A stretch of DNA of 64,000 nt from Flaccisagitta enflata (GCA_965153355.1 OZ231127.1:4836001-4900000); one strand, 5' to 3'. Positions 27,220 to 39,140 are shown, counted from the stretch's first letter. Numbers and translations: made by a program. The notes: generated by a model from the sequence alone, not told the origin.

Positions 27220-27836
27220 TACCGGAAACAAACATGACCAAGCGACAAAGCAAAAAGCCTAATCTATCGTGTCCCCTAGCCATCAGGTAACTCTGTAAGC
27301 TTTTATATACTGGTTTGTTTTGGTTGCGAATGTAAGATTTTCCGTAATGTTCAATGGTTATTACAGATGCTATGTAGTATTGTAGTATAGTATATACTAA
27401 AAGAACCAACCTGTGTCATGCTGTGTTCGCGAGTAAACGTAAAGTAAAGAATGAAAAAAACGTTAATTTTTAATGTCAACTTTATTCACAATATTCTCTT
27501 TTTTGTTCTTCGTTTAAATCTGGATTGAAATGACATTAGCAATTTTAACAGGACATGTGACATGAGTAGAATCGATGTAGCGTCAAAGTAGGAGTATTTT
27601 ACTTAAAAGGACTCTTAGCAATTCCAATATTCCGTCATTCAATGGAAAAATATAGTAATAGAGCCTGGTTATGAATGAAAGTAAATATCGAGGCTAGGAG
27701 ATGTTCTCTCAGGATACAAGATTTAAAGATGTAGTGTAAAGAAAGGCTGAGAAAACCCCTCTAATTACGCGAAAAAAAAAAGCACTCCTGACATACCCTC
27801 AGATGGGACTACAGACAAACCCTCTTAGAAATTCAG
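27220..27836. other. Region upstream of the first recognised Claspin exon
   Basis: Fairly unique, AT-rich sequence. No earlier Claspin exon could be recognised, although one should exist because the 27837 exon starts within a codon. Confidence 0.4.
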
Positions 27837-30800
27837 GGACGCGCCCGAAAACAAGGCAAAGGCTTCTTCCGTTGGAACCGAACCAACTGCGGTGAAAAAG
27901 AAGAAGAAAAACGTTTTGGACAGTGACGATGACGATGACGATGATGACGGCCTGAAGCCGAAAAACACCACAAACCCCGATGATGCGTCGCAAAGAGAAG
28001 AAAATGCGGCTGGTAACTGGTGGGACAGCGACGACGACGACGACGAAAATGGCCAAGGAGGAAGTAAAACTGCCGCGAAATCCGGCGCCACGAAAAAGCC
28101 AGCAAAAGGCGTCCGTGGAAATGACGATGATAATGAAGATAGCGACTCAGACGCCGAAGCTAAGAGAAAGAATTTGTCGCAGAAGAGCGCCAAGAAAAAG
28201 AAGACGAAAGCCGAGGAGAGAAATGAAATCTACTCGGAAATGCAGGTGGGTGACGTTGTCGAGCTGTGGTTTGATGGCATATTGACGGTATATATTGGCC
28301 GTAACTTGGCCTTGTTTTTTTGTAGACTCTCTCTCTCCTAACGCCCATCATTGATTATTTCAGCAAATGAAGCGCGAAGAGCGTTTGACGCTTCCGTATC
28401 ATCGTCCCGAAGCCAAAAAGCTCAACGATTTTCTCGCCATTTCTTTGGGCGGCGCTCGACTTCTCGGAGGTGACCGAAAGGGCGTCTCTGACGAAGCGGT
28501 CGTCGACTTTTTCAGTCCCAAAGCCAAACGTCTCGTCGAGAACATCCAAAGTCGCGTCAAATCGACGAAAGACCGAAAACCGGATGTGAAACCGGACCAA
28601 ACTACTATCTCAACCAAAGGAGAGACCAGCTCCGCAACCAATAATCCGACGGCCACGTGTGACTCTTCCAAGATCTCGAATGTGTCTTCTTCAAACGCCG
28701 AGAGCGACCAAACAGCTGAAGCAAAAACAACAGAAGAAACAACAGCGAAAACAACGGAGCACGAGGTCAAATGGGAAACCGACGACGCGCCTGTCACGAT
28801 GTCGACGGAAAAGTGCTCAGCTGAGTCAAAATTAGAGGCCGAACCGGAAGCCATGGACGTTTCCGAGACGCCGACCAATGAGAAGGCTTCGTCCGAGACG
28901 CCGACCAATGAGAAGGCTTCGTCCGCGGGAAACAAACAGTCCCTAGAAAAGGAAAATGATCCATCGCAAGAAGCTGACAATGACGCGCTGCCCGACGTGA
29001 TGACGGAGAACCAACTAACGCAAAAGAAAATCGAGGAAGAGGAGAAAGAAAAGTCAAATTTCAAAACGAGTCTTCAAACTTCTTCAAAAACGAATCAAAC
29101 GACATCTTCCAAATCAGCAGCAGCAGCAGCAGCAGCAGCAGCGCCCGCCGCCAACAAAAAGCCCTCGTCGACGCTGGAAGCGTTTCTCGTTCCGAAATCC
29201 TCACTCGCGGCTAAATCGTCGTTGCATCATGCGGAGCCTCAACAGCCGCAGTCACCTCTGTCGACGACAACGACGACGACGACGACGACGAAAACCCAGC
29301 ATCAGCAGCTTTCTCAATCGTCTCGAGTCAATCCGAGTCCCAAGCCTAAGCTATTCTCGGCGTCCGTGCTCGAGCAGAAGCCTCGATTGGGTGGTGGAGG
29401 CGGTTTTGGAGACGGCGCATCCGACGCCATGATCAGTTTCGACTCGGACGACGACGACGACGACAACGACCGGAAGAGGAAGTCGGATCTGCCCGGCAAA
29501 GAACTCTTTACTCGGTTTTTGGCTCATTCGAAAAAAGAACCGAAGAAGGACAAAAAACACGTCGTCAAAATGAAGATATTGAGGAAGGAACCGACGCTGA
29601 CGAGCGAAGACTCACAGTCGCAACAAATGGACGCGTTTCAAGTTCAGGTAAAAGGCCAGATCGCTATCTATAGAGTAGTGAAGAAGAATAGTGATAAATG
29701 ATGCTAGTGTTCTAGCGGAACGCTACAAGCGGAAATGAACTTTCAATATGCAGTTCCGTTTGCCAAGACTGTTGTAACAAATTGGCAGAAAAGGATTTTC
29801 ACGAAATATTGCTCTCAATTGTGACTAGGTAAAAATGTTGGATAAAAACTCATTTACCGTTCAAAGATCTCATGTTATAGTCGTAGTCTGTCCATTATGC
29901 CCATTCAAAAGGGGAGTCAAGTCTAGGTTCAACTGGTAAAGGGAAGCCTGTGGCTTGTTGTCCCTGTTCAAACCGTCAACCATCTGCATTCGCTTCTAAC
30001 ATCACATCACTTCACAATTCACTGACCAATGACCATTTCTGAATACCTAACCCTATCATAACTAACCCGTGTCCCACAATTAGGCGGAAAAACGTTATGG
30101 CATAAAAAGCATGGGGGAACCTACTTCTAATGGCCCAGTTAGATAGAATTTTCACTGAAGTGTCCCAAATCCCTTGGGCCACTACTGTAAAAATTTCATT
30201 GCACTTGGCCGACTAGAAGTATACAGTAGGACCCCGCCTCATTAGTTACATTGAGATTCAAAATTTTTCACCATTTTTCTAGAATAACTTTTAAAAAGAG
30301 GTGAAATGACATTGAAAACTATCATTTTGGACCTCAAAATGTTGACCTTTATTGATGGGGATTGGGGAACCTTTAAAAGCGAGGCTGTTATTGCGGGGTT
30401 ATACTGTACTTTTCATATTCTTTCGTTATCTCATCCAGGAAATGAGCGTGACTGTAGGTGACGACGAGGACTCGTTGACTTCCGATTGCACTCCAGGCGC
30501 CAAACATCGCAAGTTGAAGGAGATCCTCGAGGCTGGAATGGCGCAAAAACGAGCTCAACTTCGAGCCAAAAAGGCCGAGGAAAGAGCCGAGGAAGCCGAG
30601 ATGGAAGAGGAAATATACGGAGGAGGAGGAGGAGGAGGAAGGAAAGAGGAGGAAGATGTCGTGGAAGAAGATCCCGAGGCCGAGCTCACCGACCAAACTG
30701 ACACCGATGAAGAGGAGGAGGATGAGGAAGAAGTGGACGAAGAGGATGAGGAGAGGATGATGAGGAAGTTGGAAAAGAAGCAAAAGAAGAAACAGAAAGA

Positions 30801-31900
30801 GAGAAAGGCCATCGGCATGTTGGAAGATGAGGCGGTGGACGATGATGATGAGGAGGAAGATGGTGAAGAGGAAGATGGTGAAGAGGATGACGAAGACGAT
30901 GACGAAGATGACGATGTCGACGAAAATACGGGTGACGGAAGTGACGTTGCCCTCGCACCCGTCACTCCGAAGCGTTCTCGCATCAAAGTGGTGGATGACT
31001 CGGACGACGACGAAGAAGCGGGGAGATCCAAAAAAGACATCGATGAGACCCCCGTTACGACATTGGCGACGGAGTTGCGGACGACATCGTCGACGGAGTT
31101 GCGGACGACATTGGCGACGGAGTTGCGGACGAAATTGGCGACGGAGTTGCGGACGACATCGTCGACGGAGTTGCATTCAGCCGCATCACTCGCGGCGTCA
31201 GATGTCCCATCGGCGGCGACATCCCCGAGCAAGGCGGGGATCAACGACGACGACGTCAACGACTTCGTCCCGCCCTCTAACAAATTCGTCAAGTTACCCA
31301 AATCATCGACTACGAAGTCTCAATTTGGCTTGGACCTTCAATCGCAGATTCCCTCCAAATCATCGGCCTCGCAGGATAACGAACTGCTTGGGCTGTGCAG
31401 CGGAACTTTTTCCAGGTTCTTAAACAGAATTGTTTTGAAGGAGTTAGCTCATTGTATCAACTGTGTGAACTTGTTGCTTATACGTCATTGTTTCTCTTGT
31501 ATTTGTGGGGGGGGGAATAAAATCAAAAGGTTTGGAGATGGGGAAGAAAATCAAAAGTTTAAAAAAAAGAAAAAAGAAATTTTTTGAAGATCTAACACTT
31601 TTGGTAGTACCAAAAGGTAAAATACAATTACTACAACATAATTTAACACTATTTAAACCTAGAATGTGCTGTTTTTTAGCTTTGAGGGGAAGAAAATTAG
31701 AGATTTTGTTACGCAACGTGTTGCGTCGCGGGGAAGAAAATCAAAGGCAGGGGGGGGAATAAAATCAAAAGCCGCTCAACTATATACACCCCTGATTTTC
31801 GGTCATGCAGTCAATCGTTGGAAAAAGACGCGGGTAGCTCATCAGGCCGAGACAAAATTGGAGACGATCTTAATTCGACAGACCTGGCTGATCTATGCAG
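27837..31900 (+). CDS. CLSPN: Claspin homologue (checkpoint mediator), four internal exons
   Basis: The exons are 27837-28245, 28364-29647, 30439-31415 and 31811-31900. Every junction is GT-AG and phase-consistent (0, 0 and 2), giving about 920 residues. Exon 1 is acidic and Lys-rich (DSDDDDDDDD; KKKKTKAEERNEIYSEMQ). Exon 2 begins QMKREERLTLPYHRPEAKKL, matching the conserved LPYHxPxxKxLxxFL block of Claspin. Exon 3 begins with a basic/acidic coiled-coil-like segment (KHRKLKEILEAGMAQKR). It ends with ELLGLCSGTF, which fits the ExxxLC(S/T)GxF motif whose phosphorylated form docks Chk1. Known role: Claspin (Mrc1 in yeast) travels with replication forks and lets ATR activate Chk1. Exon 2 contains a 14-residue duplication (SETPTNEKASSETPTNEKAS). 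Exon 3 has TELRTT repeats. The 5' end is missing, and after 31900 (phase 2) no further exon is seen. The third intron contains a hAT-like MITE and the second a pogo-like MITE. Confidence 0.85.
29929..30180. other. Claspin intron 2, unique part
   Basis: The rest of the 791-bp intron 29648-30438 holds a tRNA-like box A/box B pair (29935-29985) that does not fold into a proper cloverleaf, and the MITE at 30224-30406. Confidence 0.4.
30224..30406. mobile_element. Pogo/Tigger-like MITE, 183 bp
   Basis: The ends CAGTAGGACCCCGCC and GCGGGGTTATACTG are flanked by TA at 30222-30223 and 30407-30408. It lies in Claspin intron 2 and ends 32 bp before the exon, so it lies next to or within the branch-point region. 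Confidence 0.88.
31500..31794 (+). mobile_element. hAT-like MITE (CAGGCCTG/CCCCTG family) in Claspin intron 3
   Basis: It matches 12731-13336 and 26483-26788 (gggggaataaaatcaaa, gcaacgtgttgcg, atacacccctg). The right end CACCCCTG is clear at 31794, only 16 bp before the next exon. The left end is eroded. Confidence 0.75.
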
Positions 31901-33290
31901 GTTAGACCAAAAATCACTCCACATGCTTGAACTCAACATAAGCTTTGATAAAAGGGACATAGTAAATCTCCTATAGACTTGAGATAATGGGGGCAAGCAT
32001 AAAATGGAGATAACATGTGTAAAGATGAGCGCCCTCCATGTTTTAGTGGTTTAAAAAAAGTTTTGAATTTTTTGTCCTCGACGATCAGTTTTCGTCGAGG
32101 ACTATAACATAGCCTTGATCGTGTAGTAAGCCGTTTGTTTGTTGTTTGTTATACCGACCATAAGCAGAACATGACTGAGATGTTGATGAAACTTGGTCAG
32201 TATTATTTTTAACATTACTAACCTGTGTGCGTTTGTTCAGCAACATTCATAAATATTGATACGCGCGCATGGGCGTGCGGTGTTGGGAATGGCGTGGATT
32301 AGCCCCAATAACATTCAACTTATTTGTGAAGGTTTATTGCATCAATTAAAGCTCCCCTGCAAGATTTCAGATAATTCTGAGTATTGGTTTAGAAGATATA
32401 AGGGTATTTTACTAGTAATATTAATTCCTAGACTTGTGCAATTTACATAGGGGAATGGTAGTAAGGTTCTGATGTTGTTTCAAACTTATTTGTGAAGGTT
32501 CGTGCATCAATTAAAGCTCCCCTACTGCAAGATTTCAGTAAATTTTTTTTTTTAATTTTTTTTTTAATTTTTTTTTTGAAAAGTTTTATTCTTTGAAAAA
32601 AATTTTTTTAAATTTTTTTGAATTTTTTTTTTTTTTTTTGAAAAGTTGAAAATTTTTGTTATCTTTTTATTATTGGATTATAAGGTATGCTTTCACTTGG
32701 ACTAAAGGAATGCCATTGTAGGCAAAGTATACTATCGCTAGGCTGCAAGGTATCACCTTCATGAACTTCAAGAGTACCGTCATGAACATGGTACGGTGGT
32801 AGCTGGGTCAGACTGATGGCAGGGGTCAGACTGAGTGGCCGGGTCAGACTGAGTGGCAGATTTGGACTAGTGGCAGGTCAGGCGAGTGCTTGGGTCGGGC
32901 GAGTGGCAGGTGGTGATGGCCGGGTCGGGCCATTAAATAGACTTCAGTCGAGGACTGTTGTTTTTAAGCTTTTTTTTCTAACGCTTAAGCAGAAAGTCGA
33001 AAGTAGTTTCTACAAAAGGGATCCTAAAGAAAATAATTCCTTTTTTTGATTTTTCATTAGTCTTCAATTTTTAAACATGTAGTTTATTTATTATTGACTA
33101 ATTATTTACTTATTATTTCTCCCTCCTTTTCTCCAAGCATTTACGACTTTTTTCCCACGGCGACTAGCCGCCTTGGTTGGTAGTTTACTGTTACAGAAAC
33201 TCATTTTTGTGCAGATATAACTTTTACACTATCCTTACTCCTACCATCTCAAGTCCAGCTGAGATCTTTTTCTCGGCCTCTATGTTTGTT
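31901..33290. other. Intergenic or intronic DNA with repeat fragments
   Basis: Left-end sequence of the GTCTAGACTTG fold-back family is at about 31965-32015 and right-end-like sequence (accatctcaagtccagctga) at 33244-33263, so an old copy may span this interval. Other features are a hairpin gtcctcgacg...cgtcgaggac (32077-32107), a 70-bp direct duplication (about 32316-32390 and 32484-32550), and poly(T/A) at 32555-32650. No Claspin exon was recognised. Confidence 0.45.
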
Positions 33291-33299
33291 GATGACAAA

Positions 33300-33485
33300 G
33301 GGGGCGTTTCTAGTCAAAGACGATCGCGTTTTAAAAGGGCCACTCGGTCGCTCGCCACGTTCGTTCGCTCGCCCCGCTCACTCCGCTCACTCGCTCCGCA
33401 GCGCTCCACTTTGCTATGCTCGCTTCGCTCATTCGCTCTGTTTACAGGCTCGCTTACTCATTTCGCTCACTCCCTGAGACAGGGA
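33300..33485 (+). mobile_element. CGCTCGCT-rich element, left part
   Basis: GGGGGCGTTTCTAGTCAAAG followed by the CGCTC/GCTCACT stretch, collinear with 26930-27100. The right end was not found. Confidence 0.65.
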
Positions 33486-33686
33486 GAGAGAGAGGATAGT
33501 AAAGAAGTCATTCCATAAGAAATGGGAAGAATGATCATGAAAGGTCTGACGTTTTAGAAAAAGAGACTCATTTAATTGCGTTTTGAGGAAGTAATTTGAA
33601 GGGAATCCTTTCTCTTACTAAGTAGAAGGAAATGTTGGGCGGGGGAATCTAAAATGTGTGTAAGGAAAAATTTGGAAAGTAACAGA

Positions 33687-33687
<1 letters not shown>

Positions 33688-33741
<54 letters not shown>
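33688..33741. repeat. (GA)n microsatellite
   Basis: An uninterrupted GA run of about 54 bp. Confidence 0.95.
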
Positions 33742-33744
<3 letters not shown>

Positions 33745-33849
33745 AGGAAAATAAAAAAGAGAAAGGTGAGTGGGAGAGAGAGAGAAGTTCTCTTTCTGTT
33801 AAATCTCGTTTTGAAGCCAACCAACAAAAAAAAGTTGGGAAGAGAGAAT

Positions 33850-34600
33850 CAGAAACTAACTCAGAAAAGCGATAAGAAAATTCTTTCCATTTTCAAACCA
33901 ATTTTTCAATGTTGAACCCTCAACGAGCGAGATTTTCAACCTTTGTGAAGTATAAAGTAGAGCTTTTTTTTGTTGTTGTCAATCTACCTAAAGTTTGTGT
34001 ACAGGGAACTAATCTTATCTAGCATTCCAATGGCGGTCTTGTCAATACAGAAATCATTTTGTAAAGCTATGGATGAAATGTTTGTAGAATATTTGTTGAA
34101 TTAGATATACATTAGATATATATGTAAGTGTTAGATACATATTCCATAATCCATATTTTTCAGTTTGACTATAGTGAGTTATATTGTTCCCCTTGTCATA
34201 TCAAAAGAGTAAGAGAAAGCAAGAATAGATTGTAGGAAAAAGTAAAAATGATTGAAAATGATTGAGAATTTTCGATATTGTGTGTGTGTGTGTGTGTGTG
34301 TGTGTTAGACTTACTCAAGTGATTTCGTGAGGTTGAGGTTGAGATTGAGGCAGTCGCTGCTGGAGTAAAATCGTCGTAATCGCTGCTGGGGTGCTGAAGG
34401 CCAAACGCTGTAGTCGCTGCTGGGGTGCAGGTGTTGTCTTTATTCCAGGGCTTATCGGATAGATTACGGATCAAAAGCGGTAGCGTAGGCAGAGGAGGAG
34501 GAGGAGGAGGAGGAGGAGGAGGAGGTAAGCCTCAATAAACGGCTAAAGAGTCGGGCCTAAGTCACAGAGAAATTGGGAAAGGCTGTATAAAAGTAGTCCC
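33850..34600. other. Intergenic DNA with (TG)n and GGA tracts
   Basis: (TG)n at 34278-34304, a repeated 'gtcgctgctgg(a/g)gt' phrase at 34353-34425 (three times), and (AGG)n at 34494-34524. No supported gene. Confidence 0.5.
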
Positions 34601-34616
34601 CTCAGCCAGTGTATCA

Positions 34617-34795
34617 CAGTTACACCCCCGTAATAACAAACCCACTAGTTACAGAAATCCGCGTGTAAAGAATGTAGGATATTGATCCTTTTAATTCATT
34701 TTTACAAAAATGTCTTTTGTTTGGGATCAAGTCATCCACCTCTAACAAATGAAATTCATTGTGTCTTTGACATTCGTTATTGCGGGGTTCAACTG
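34617..34795. mobile_element. Pogo/Tigger-like MITE, 179 bp
   Basis: The ends CAGTTACACCCCCGTAATAA and TTATTGCGGGGTTCAACTG are inverted copies. The flanking dinucleotides are not a clear TA pair, so the exact ends are less certain. Confidence 0.7.
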
Positions 34796-34828
34796 TGGAG
34801 GGTTTGCAAAAATGGTTTTCTTTTTTAG

Positions 34829-35027
34829 GTGCGGACACGCAATTCTACAAGAGGCTTTCTCCGTCCGTCGATGTGTTCGTCCATTTGTCCGTTGGTCCAT
34901 CCATTGGTCCGTCACGCTCGAGTAAAAAACGTGAGTGTGAGTGTGTGTGTGTGTGTGTGGGAGGGGGGTTTGGATGCCCCTACCCACCTTCCCGCTACGA
35001 TATTGTGACCCAGCGTCTCTTGTTCCT
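34829..35027 (-). mobile_element. GTCY-core element, divergent subfamily
   Basis: It carries the GTGACC...ATATCGTAGCGGGAAGGTGG head (minus strand), a (GT)n run, the GGAC-type core at 34860-34915 and a degenerate terminal hairpin. It is related to 1093-1290 and 50984-51172. Confidence 0.65.
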
Positions 35028-35199
35028 AGACGAAAAGATAAACGGACCAAAGCAAGAGAGATAATCCATGATTAGAATATTTGAGGACTGCGTCAAAAAT
35101 AGTCTGATGACTAATTTTTCATCCCCTCGGCTTTTCAAATCCGCGCGACGGAGAGAAAAACAAAAAAATCTTCTAATCAAACAACTTTTCGGACTTTAA

Positions 35200-35613
35200 C
35201 AGTCAGAGGACAAAACATAATAGGCATATATCTCATACCATTAGCATTGATCTAAGTTACTGATAATAAACAAAATTTTATATGCAACAACTGGTGCAGT
35301 GGTTGAAATTACAGCTTGCTGTAATGTTACAAAATTGTAGTATTATATCTAACTGTAATTCTAACAACAACTTATTGCAAACACATTTTTGTTCCTTACA
35401 GCCAGCTGCAATTTCAATAACTGATTGTTGTATTTGACAGCGGCGTAGGACAAGGGACATCAGGGACATCAATTGATGTCCCTGCTGTCGGGACACCAAA
35501 GTTGTCGGGACACCAAAAAAGAAAGAGAAAGGAAGAAAAATAAAGAAAAAAAAAGATAGAAAAAAAAAGAAGAAAAGGAAAAAAAAAAAGAAAAAGAAGG
35601 TAGAGAAAAAAAA

Positions 35614-35709
<96 letters not shown>

Positions 35710-36250
35710 TGACTGACAGACAGATGGACAAGCAGGAAAAAAAAAGTAGAAGAAAAATAGATGAAACAAAAGATGAAGACGTAAAGAAAATAAAATAGTA
35801 AAACCGTCAGAGAGACAAAAAGACTGATATATGGACTCATAAAGCCTATGAAAGATTGGAAATTGAAAGTGACAGGTTATGAAATATTGCTCTCTTGAAT
35901 TCCCGATCACCTTCTCCCATCCACCTTCAAAACGCACAAGCTGTGGCTGAGAAAGAAAATGACTATTTTCTCCTTTACCAGGCATGATTAGGCCCCATCC
36001 CACTTATCTAAGATCTCAAAGAAAACAAGAGTATGGTAGTAATTACGATTTTTCACAATTTTCAAGCAAAAACTACATATTATTGTCTGTTGGGACACCA
36101 GATTTGTCGGTCACTAGTTTGGTGGCTGATGTCCCAAGAAATCCAGCTCCCCTACGCCGCTGGTATTTGATATTTTGTTTACACTTAGTTAGTAGGATCA
36201 AAGTTAATGGTATATAGTATGTAAACCGATTATGTTTTGTCCCCTGACTA
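35200..36250. mobile_element. CAGTC fold-back element containing a nested hAT-like element
   Basis: The ends CAGTCAGAGGACAAAACATA and the inverse ending TTTTGTCCCCTGACTA pair, as do inner arms. The flanks are TTAA and TAAA, so the 4-bp duplication is imperfect. It is the same family as 50075-50601 and 55483-55963. Confidence 0.8.
35438..36162. mobile_element. hAT-like element with GTATTTGA duplication
   Basis: The ends CAGCGGCGTAGG and CCTACGCCGCTG are perfect inverted repeats, flanked by GTATTTGA at 35430-35437 and 36163-36170. The interior has repeated GGGACACCA and GATGTCCC words, a long (GA)n at 35618-35680 and (CAGA)n. Confidence 0.92.
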
Positions 36251-36910
36251 TAAATCTTTTTCCAAGTTGAATGCAAAGGAACAAAAAAGAAAGGACACAT
36301 TTCTTTCCTCTCGGAATTCGGGAAGAAAGAAAATCAAATCCAAAAATAAGTACGACTTACCAAAAAAGGATTTTGACTTAGCAAAAAGATTTGAGACTGA
36401 CGATGCATCGCAAAAAAAGATCTTTTGCCAAGATTCGATCTAGGATGTGTGATGATCCAATGGAGCTAAACAGAGAAGAAGAGAGGGAGAGTGAGTGAGT
36501 GAGTGAGGAAGAGAGAGTGAGTGTGTGAGTGAGAGCGAGTGAGGAGGAGAAGGAAGAGAAAAAGAGTGAGAGGATTTGAGTGACTACACAGTTCAAATTG
36601 CGCACGTCGGTTAAGTTGAGATAGAATATCAATATTATTCAAGAAAGTCAAATCAATTTTGAATTGTTCAAATCCGGTTTTTGTGTGTATCAACGGACAA
36701 AAACGAATCACGGAGATGACGCTAAAGAAAACTTGAAAGGGGGCAAAAAGAGAAACACTTTATCAAAAACGGATTCTAAATGACTAAATTAAAGAAGAAA
36801 CAAGTACCCCGGGGGTACAACGATGCGTCCACATGCGGCTTAGCTTGTTAAGAATGATGCAATATTGCATCAACCTTGTGGAATGATGCAATAATCTGAG
36901 ATATTTACAA
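36251..36910. other. Intergenic, mostly unique
   Basis: A (GAGT)n tract at 36480-36550. No gene is supported. Confidence 0.4.
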
Positions 36911-36914
36911 GATT

Positions 36915-37046
36915 CTATGCATTTTCATCATTCTCAACTCAATCACCACGGACCAACCAACCGACGGACCAACCACCTGACGGACCAACCAACCGACGGA
37001 CGGACGGACAAAGCCTCTTATAGAGATGCGTGGACGCATCTTAAAA
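36915..37046 (+). mobile_element. GTCY-core element, GATGCG subfamily
   Basis: 'ttctcaactcaatcaccacg', a GGACCAACC core, GGACAAAGCCTCTTATAGA and the hairpin GATGCGTGGACGCATC, then TTAAAAT. Confidence 0.7.
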
Positions 37047-37238
37047 TAAAGAAAAAAAGAGAAAGAATAAAATTAAGCTTCGGTTTTAAGGAAAACCTGT
37101 TTTTCTCTCGTGTCTCTTTTACTTTCCTTTTGGTTCAATGCAACGGCGGTAAAAATGAGGGACAGCAGCTACAGCAGCGGCTACAGCAGCAGCTGCAGCA
37201 GCATAGGGCAGACTACAGCAGCAGCAATGACAAACCTT

Positions 37239-37328
37239 GAACGGCAGCAGCATTTGCAGCAGCAGCTGCAGAAGCTGTTCTTGATTATCTTAATACAAAA
37301 ATTGAGGAAGCGGCAGAGCAGCAGCAAG
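37239..37328 (+). CDS. Possible short exon, unknown gene
   Basis: After a TGA at 37236-37238 the frame reads Ala-rich and then EAVLDYLNTKIEEAAEQQQ. It ends at a consensus donor CAAG/GTAAGT. The segment is amphipathic and could be coding, but CAG repeats can mimic this and no partner exon was found. Confidence 0.22.
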
Positions 37329-37445
37329 GTAAGTCTGAGTTTAGAACGAAAATATTTTTTGCTTCAAGGATGGGAGGGGACCTAAACTCAGCGTTGGGTA
37401 AGGGACAGCAGCAACGACAGCAGACGAGCGGCGAAAGAATGAGGT

Positions 37446-37474
37446 AGAAGAAGAAGAAGAAGAAGAAGAAGAAG

Positions 37475-37505
<31 letters not shown>

Positions 37506-37740
37506 CGAAGAAGAAGTAGGAGAAGACGAAGAAGAAGAAGAAGAGGTAGAGGAAGAAGAAGAAGAAGAAGAAGAAAAAGAAGAAGGAGAAGAAGAAGAAG
37601 AAGAAGGAGATGAAGAAGAAGAGGAGAGGAAGAAGAAGAATAAGAAGAAGAAGAAGAAGAAGAGAAAGAAGAAGAAAGAAAAAGAAGAAGAAGAAGAAGA
37701 AGAAGAAGAAGAAGAATAAGAAGAAAAAATAATAAAAAAG
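37446..37740. repeat. (GAA)n tract with variants
   Basis: About 290 bp of GAAGAA units with gtag, ggag and taag variants. Homopolymer frames here are artefacts. Confidence 0.95.
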
Positions 37741-37799
37741 AAAAGAAGAAGGCATGAAAGAATAAAGGGTTTGTGGAATAACATTAAACCGAGGAAGTA

Positions 37800-38315
37800 G
37801 TTAAGTATCAATTTCATTTGTATTGATATTTGAAATATAAGTTATTCAATTGATGTTTTTGTCCCTGAGTTTTTCGGTTGCTATGGAAACAAAAAATCTT
37901 TTTTCAAACATTTATAGTTACTAGAATATCAATATTTTGACAAATATTATTATGGAACGTTGCTCAGAATTAAATTTGCTAAAACTTTGCCACAGTATGT
38001 TCCGTAAGAATATCGCTAGTTTGGTCGTTGCTAGGGGGCATCACGCCTAGCAACTGCTAAATGATGCTCCCTAGCAACGGCTAAACGGGCAATATTCTTA
38101 CAGAACGTACTGTGGGAAAGTTGTAGCAAATTTGATTCTGAGCAATGTTCCCTAATGATATTTGTCAAAATAGTGATATTCTAGTAATTATAAATGGTCA
38201 AAAAAAAATTTTGGTTTCCATAGTAACCAAAAAACTCAGGGACAAAAGCATCAATTGAACAACCTTTATTTCAAATATCAAGTTTGGCAAATGAAATTAA
38301 GACACTTAAATACCT
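37800..38315. mobile_element. Long fold-back element (about 510 bp)
   Basis: The two halves are inverted copies over nearly the full length, with 'aactttgccacagtatgttc' against 'gaacgtactgtgggaaagtt' and 'gttgctagggggcatcacg' against 'gatgctccctagcaac'. It shares its core with 12196-12655 and 61843-64000 but has different outer ends. RNA from it would form a very long hairpin. Confidence 0.85.
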
Positions 38316-38407
38316 TCCTCCAGTTTAGGCTGTTATTCCATGAACCCCACTGTAGAAGAAAAGACGAAAGAGAAGAAGAAGAATTACAATTAAAAAGTGG
38401 ATAAAGG

Positions 38408-38413
38408 TAAAAT

Positions 38414-38451
<38 letters not shown>

Positions 38452-38453
38452 CT

Positions 38454-38491
<38 letters not shown>

Positions 38492-38568
38492 AACAACAAC
38501 ACAAAAACAATAATAACAAAAGCAACAAAAATAACAACAACAGCAAGAACAACAACAACAACAGCAAG

Positions 38569-38615
<47 letters not shown>

Positions 38616-38813
38616 AAACAACAACCACAACAACAACAACCACAACAACAACAACCCCAAATCAACAACAACCACAACAAGAAAAAAAACAAAAACAACA
38701 ACAAGTCAACAACAACAATAACATCAACTTCAGCAACGACAACAACAACAACAACTACATAACAAGAACAATAACAACAACAACAACAAAAAACAACCAT
38801 AGCAACAACAACC

Positions 38814-38850
<37 letters not shown>

Positions 38851-38857
38851 AAACAGC

Positions 38858-38899
<42 letters not shown>

Positions 38900-38915
38900 A
38901 ATAACAACAAAAATA
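38408..38915. repeat. (CAA)n tract with CCA, AAA and GAA variants
   Basis: About 500 bp of CAA units with many single-base variants. Confidence 0.95.
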
Positions 38916-38984
38916 AAGAGAAGGAGGATAGAAAGTAGGGGAAGAATAAAAAAATCAAGAAGATGAAGAGGAAGAAATAAAAAG

Positions 38985-39006
38985 AAAAAAGAAAATGAAA
39001 AAAAAA

Positions 39007-39037
<31 letters not shown>

Positions 39038-39140
39038 GAAAAAAGAAAAAAGAAAAAGAAAAGAAAAAGAAAAGGAAAAGGAAAAGGAAAAGGAAAAGGA
39101 AAAGGAAAAGGAAAAGGAAAAGAAAAAGAAAAAGAAAATC
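38985..39140. repeat. (AAAAGG)n / (AAAAG)n tract
   Basis: Perfect GGAAAA hexamers at about 39070-39120. Confidence 0.9.

Noticed and set aside
29929-29990. tRNA-like sequence (box A-like ttcaactggtaaag, box B-like gttcaaacc) in Claspin intron 2
   Set aside because: The anticodon stem leaves only a three-base loop and no acceptor stem pairs, so it is not a functional tRNA. It could be a SINE remnant, but no further copies were seen.
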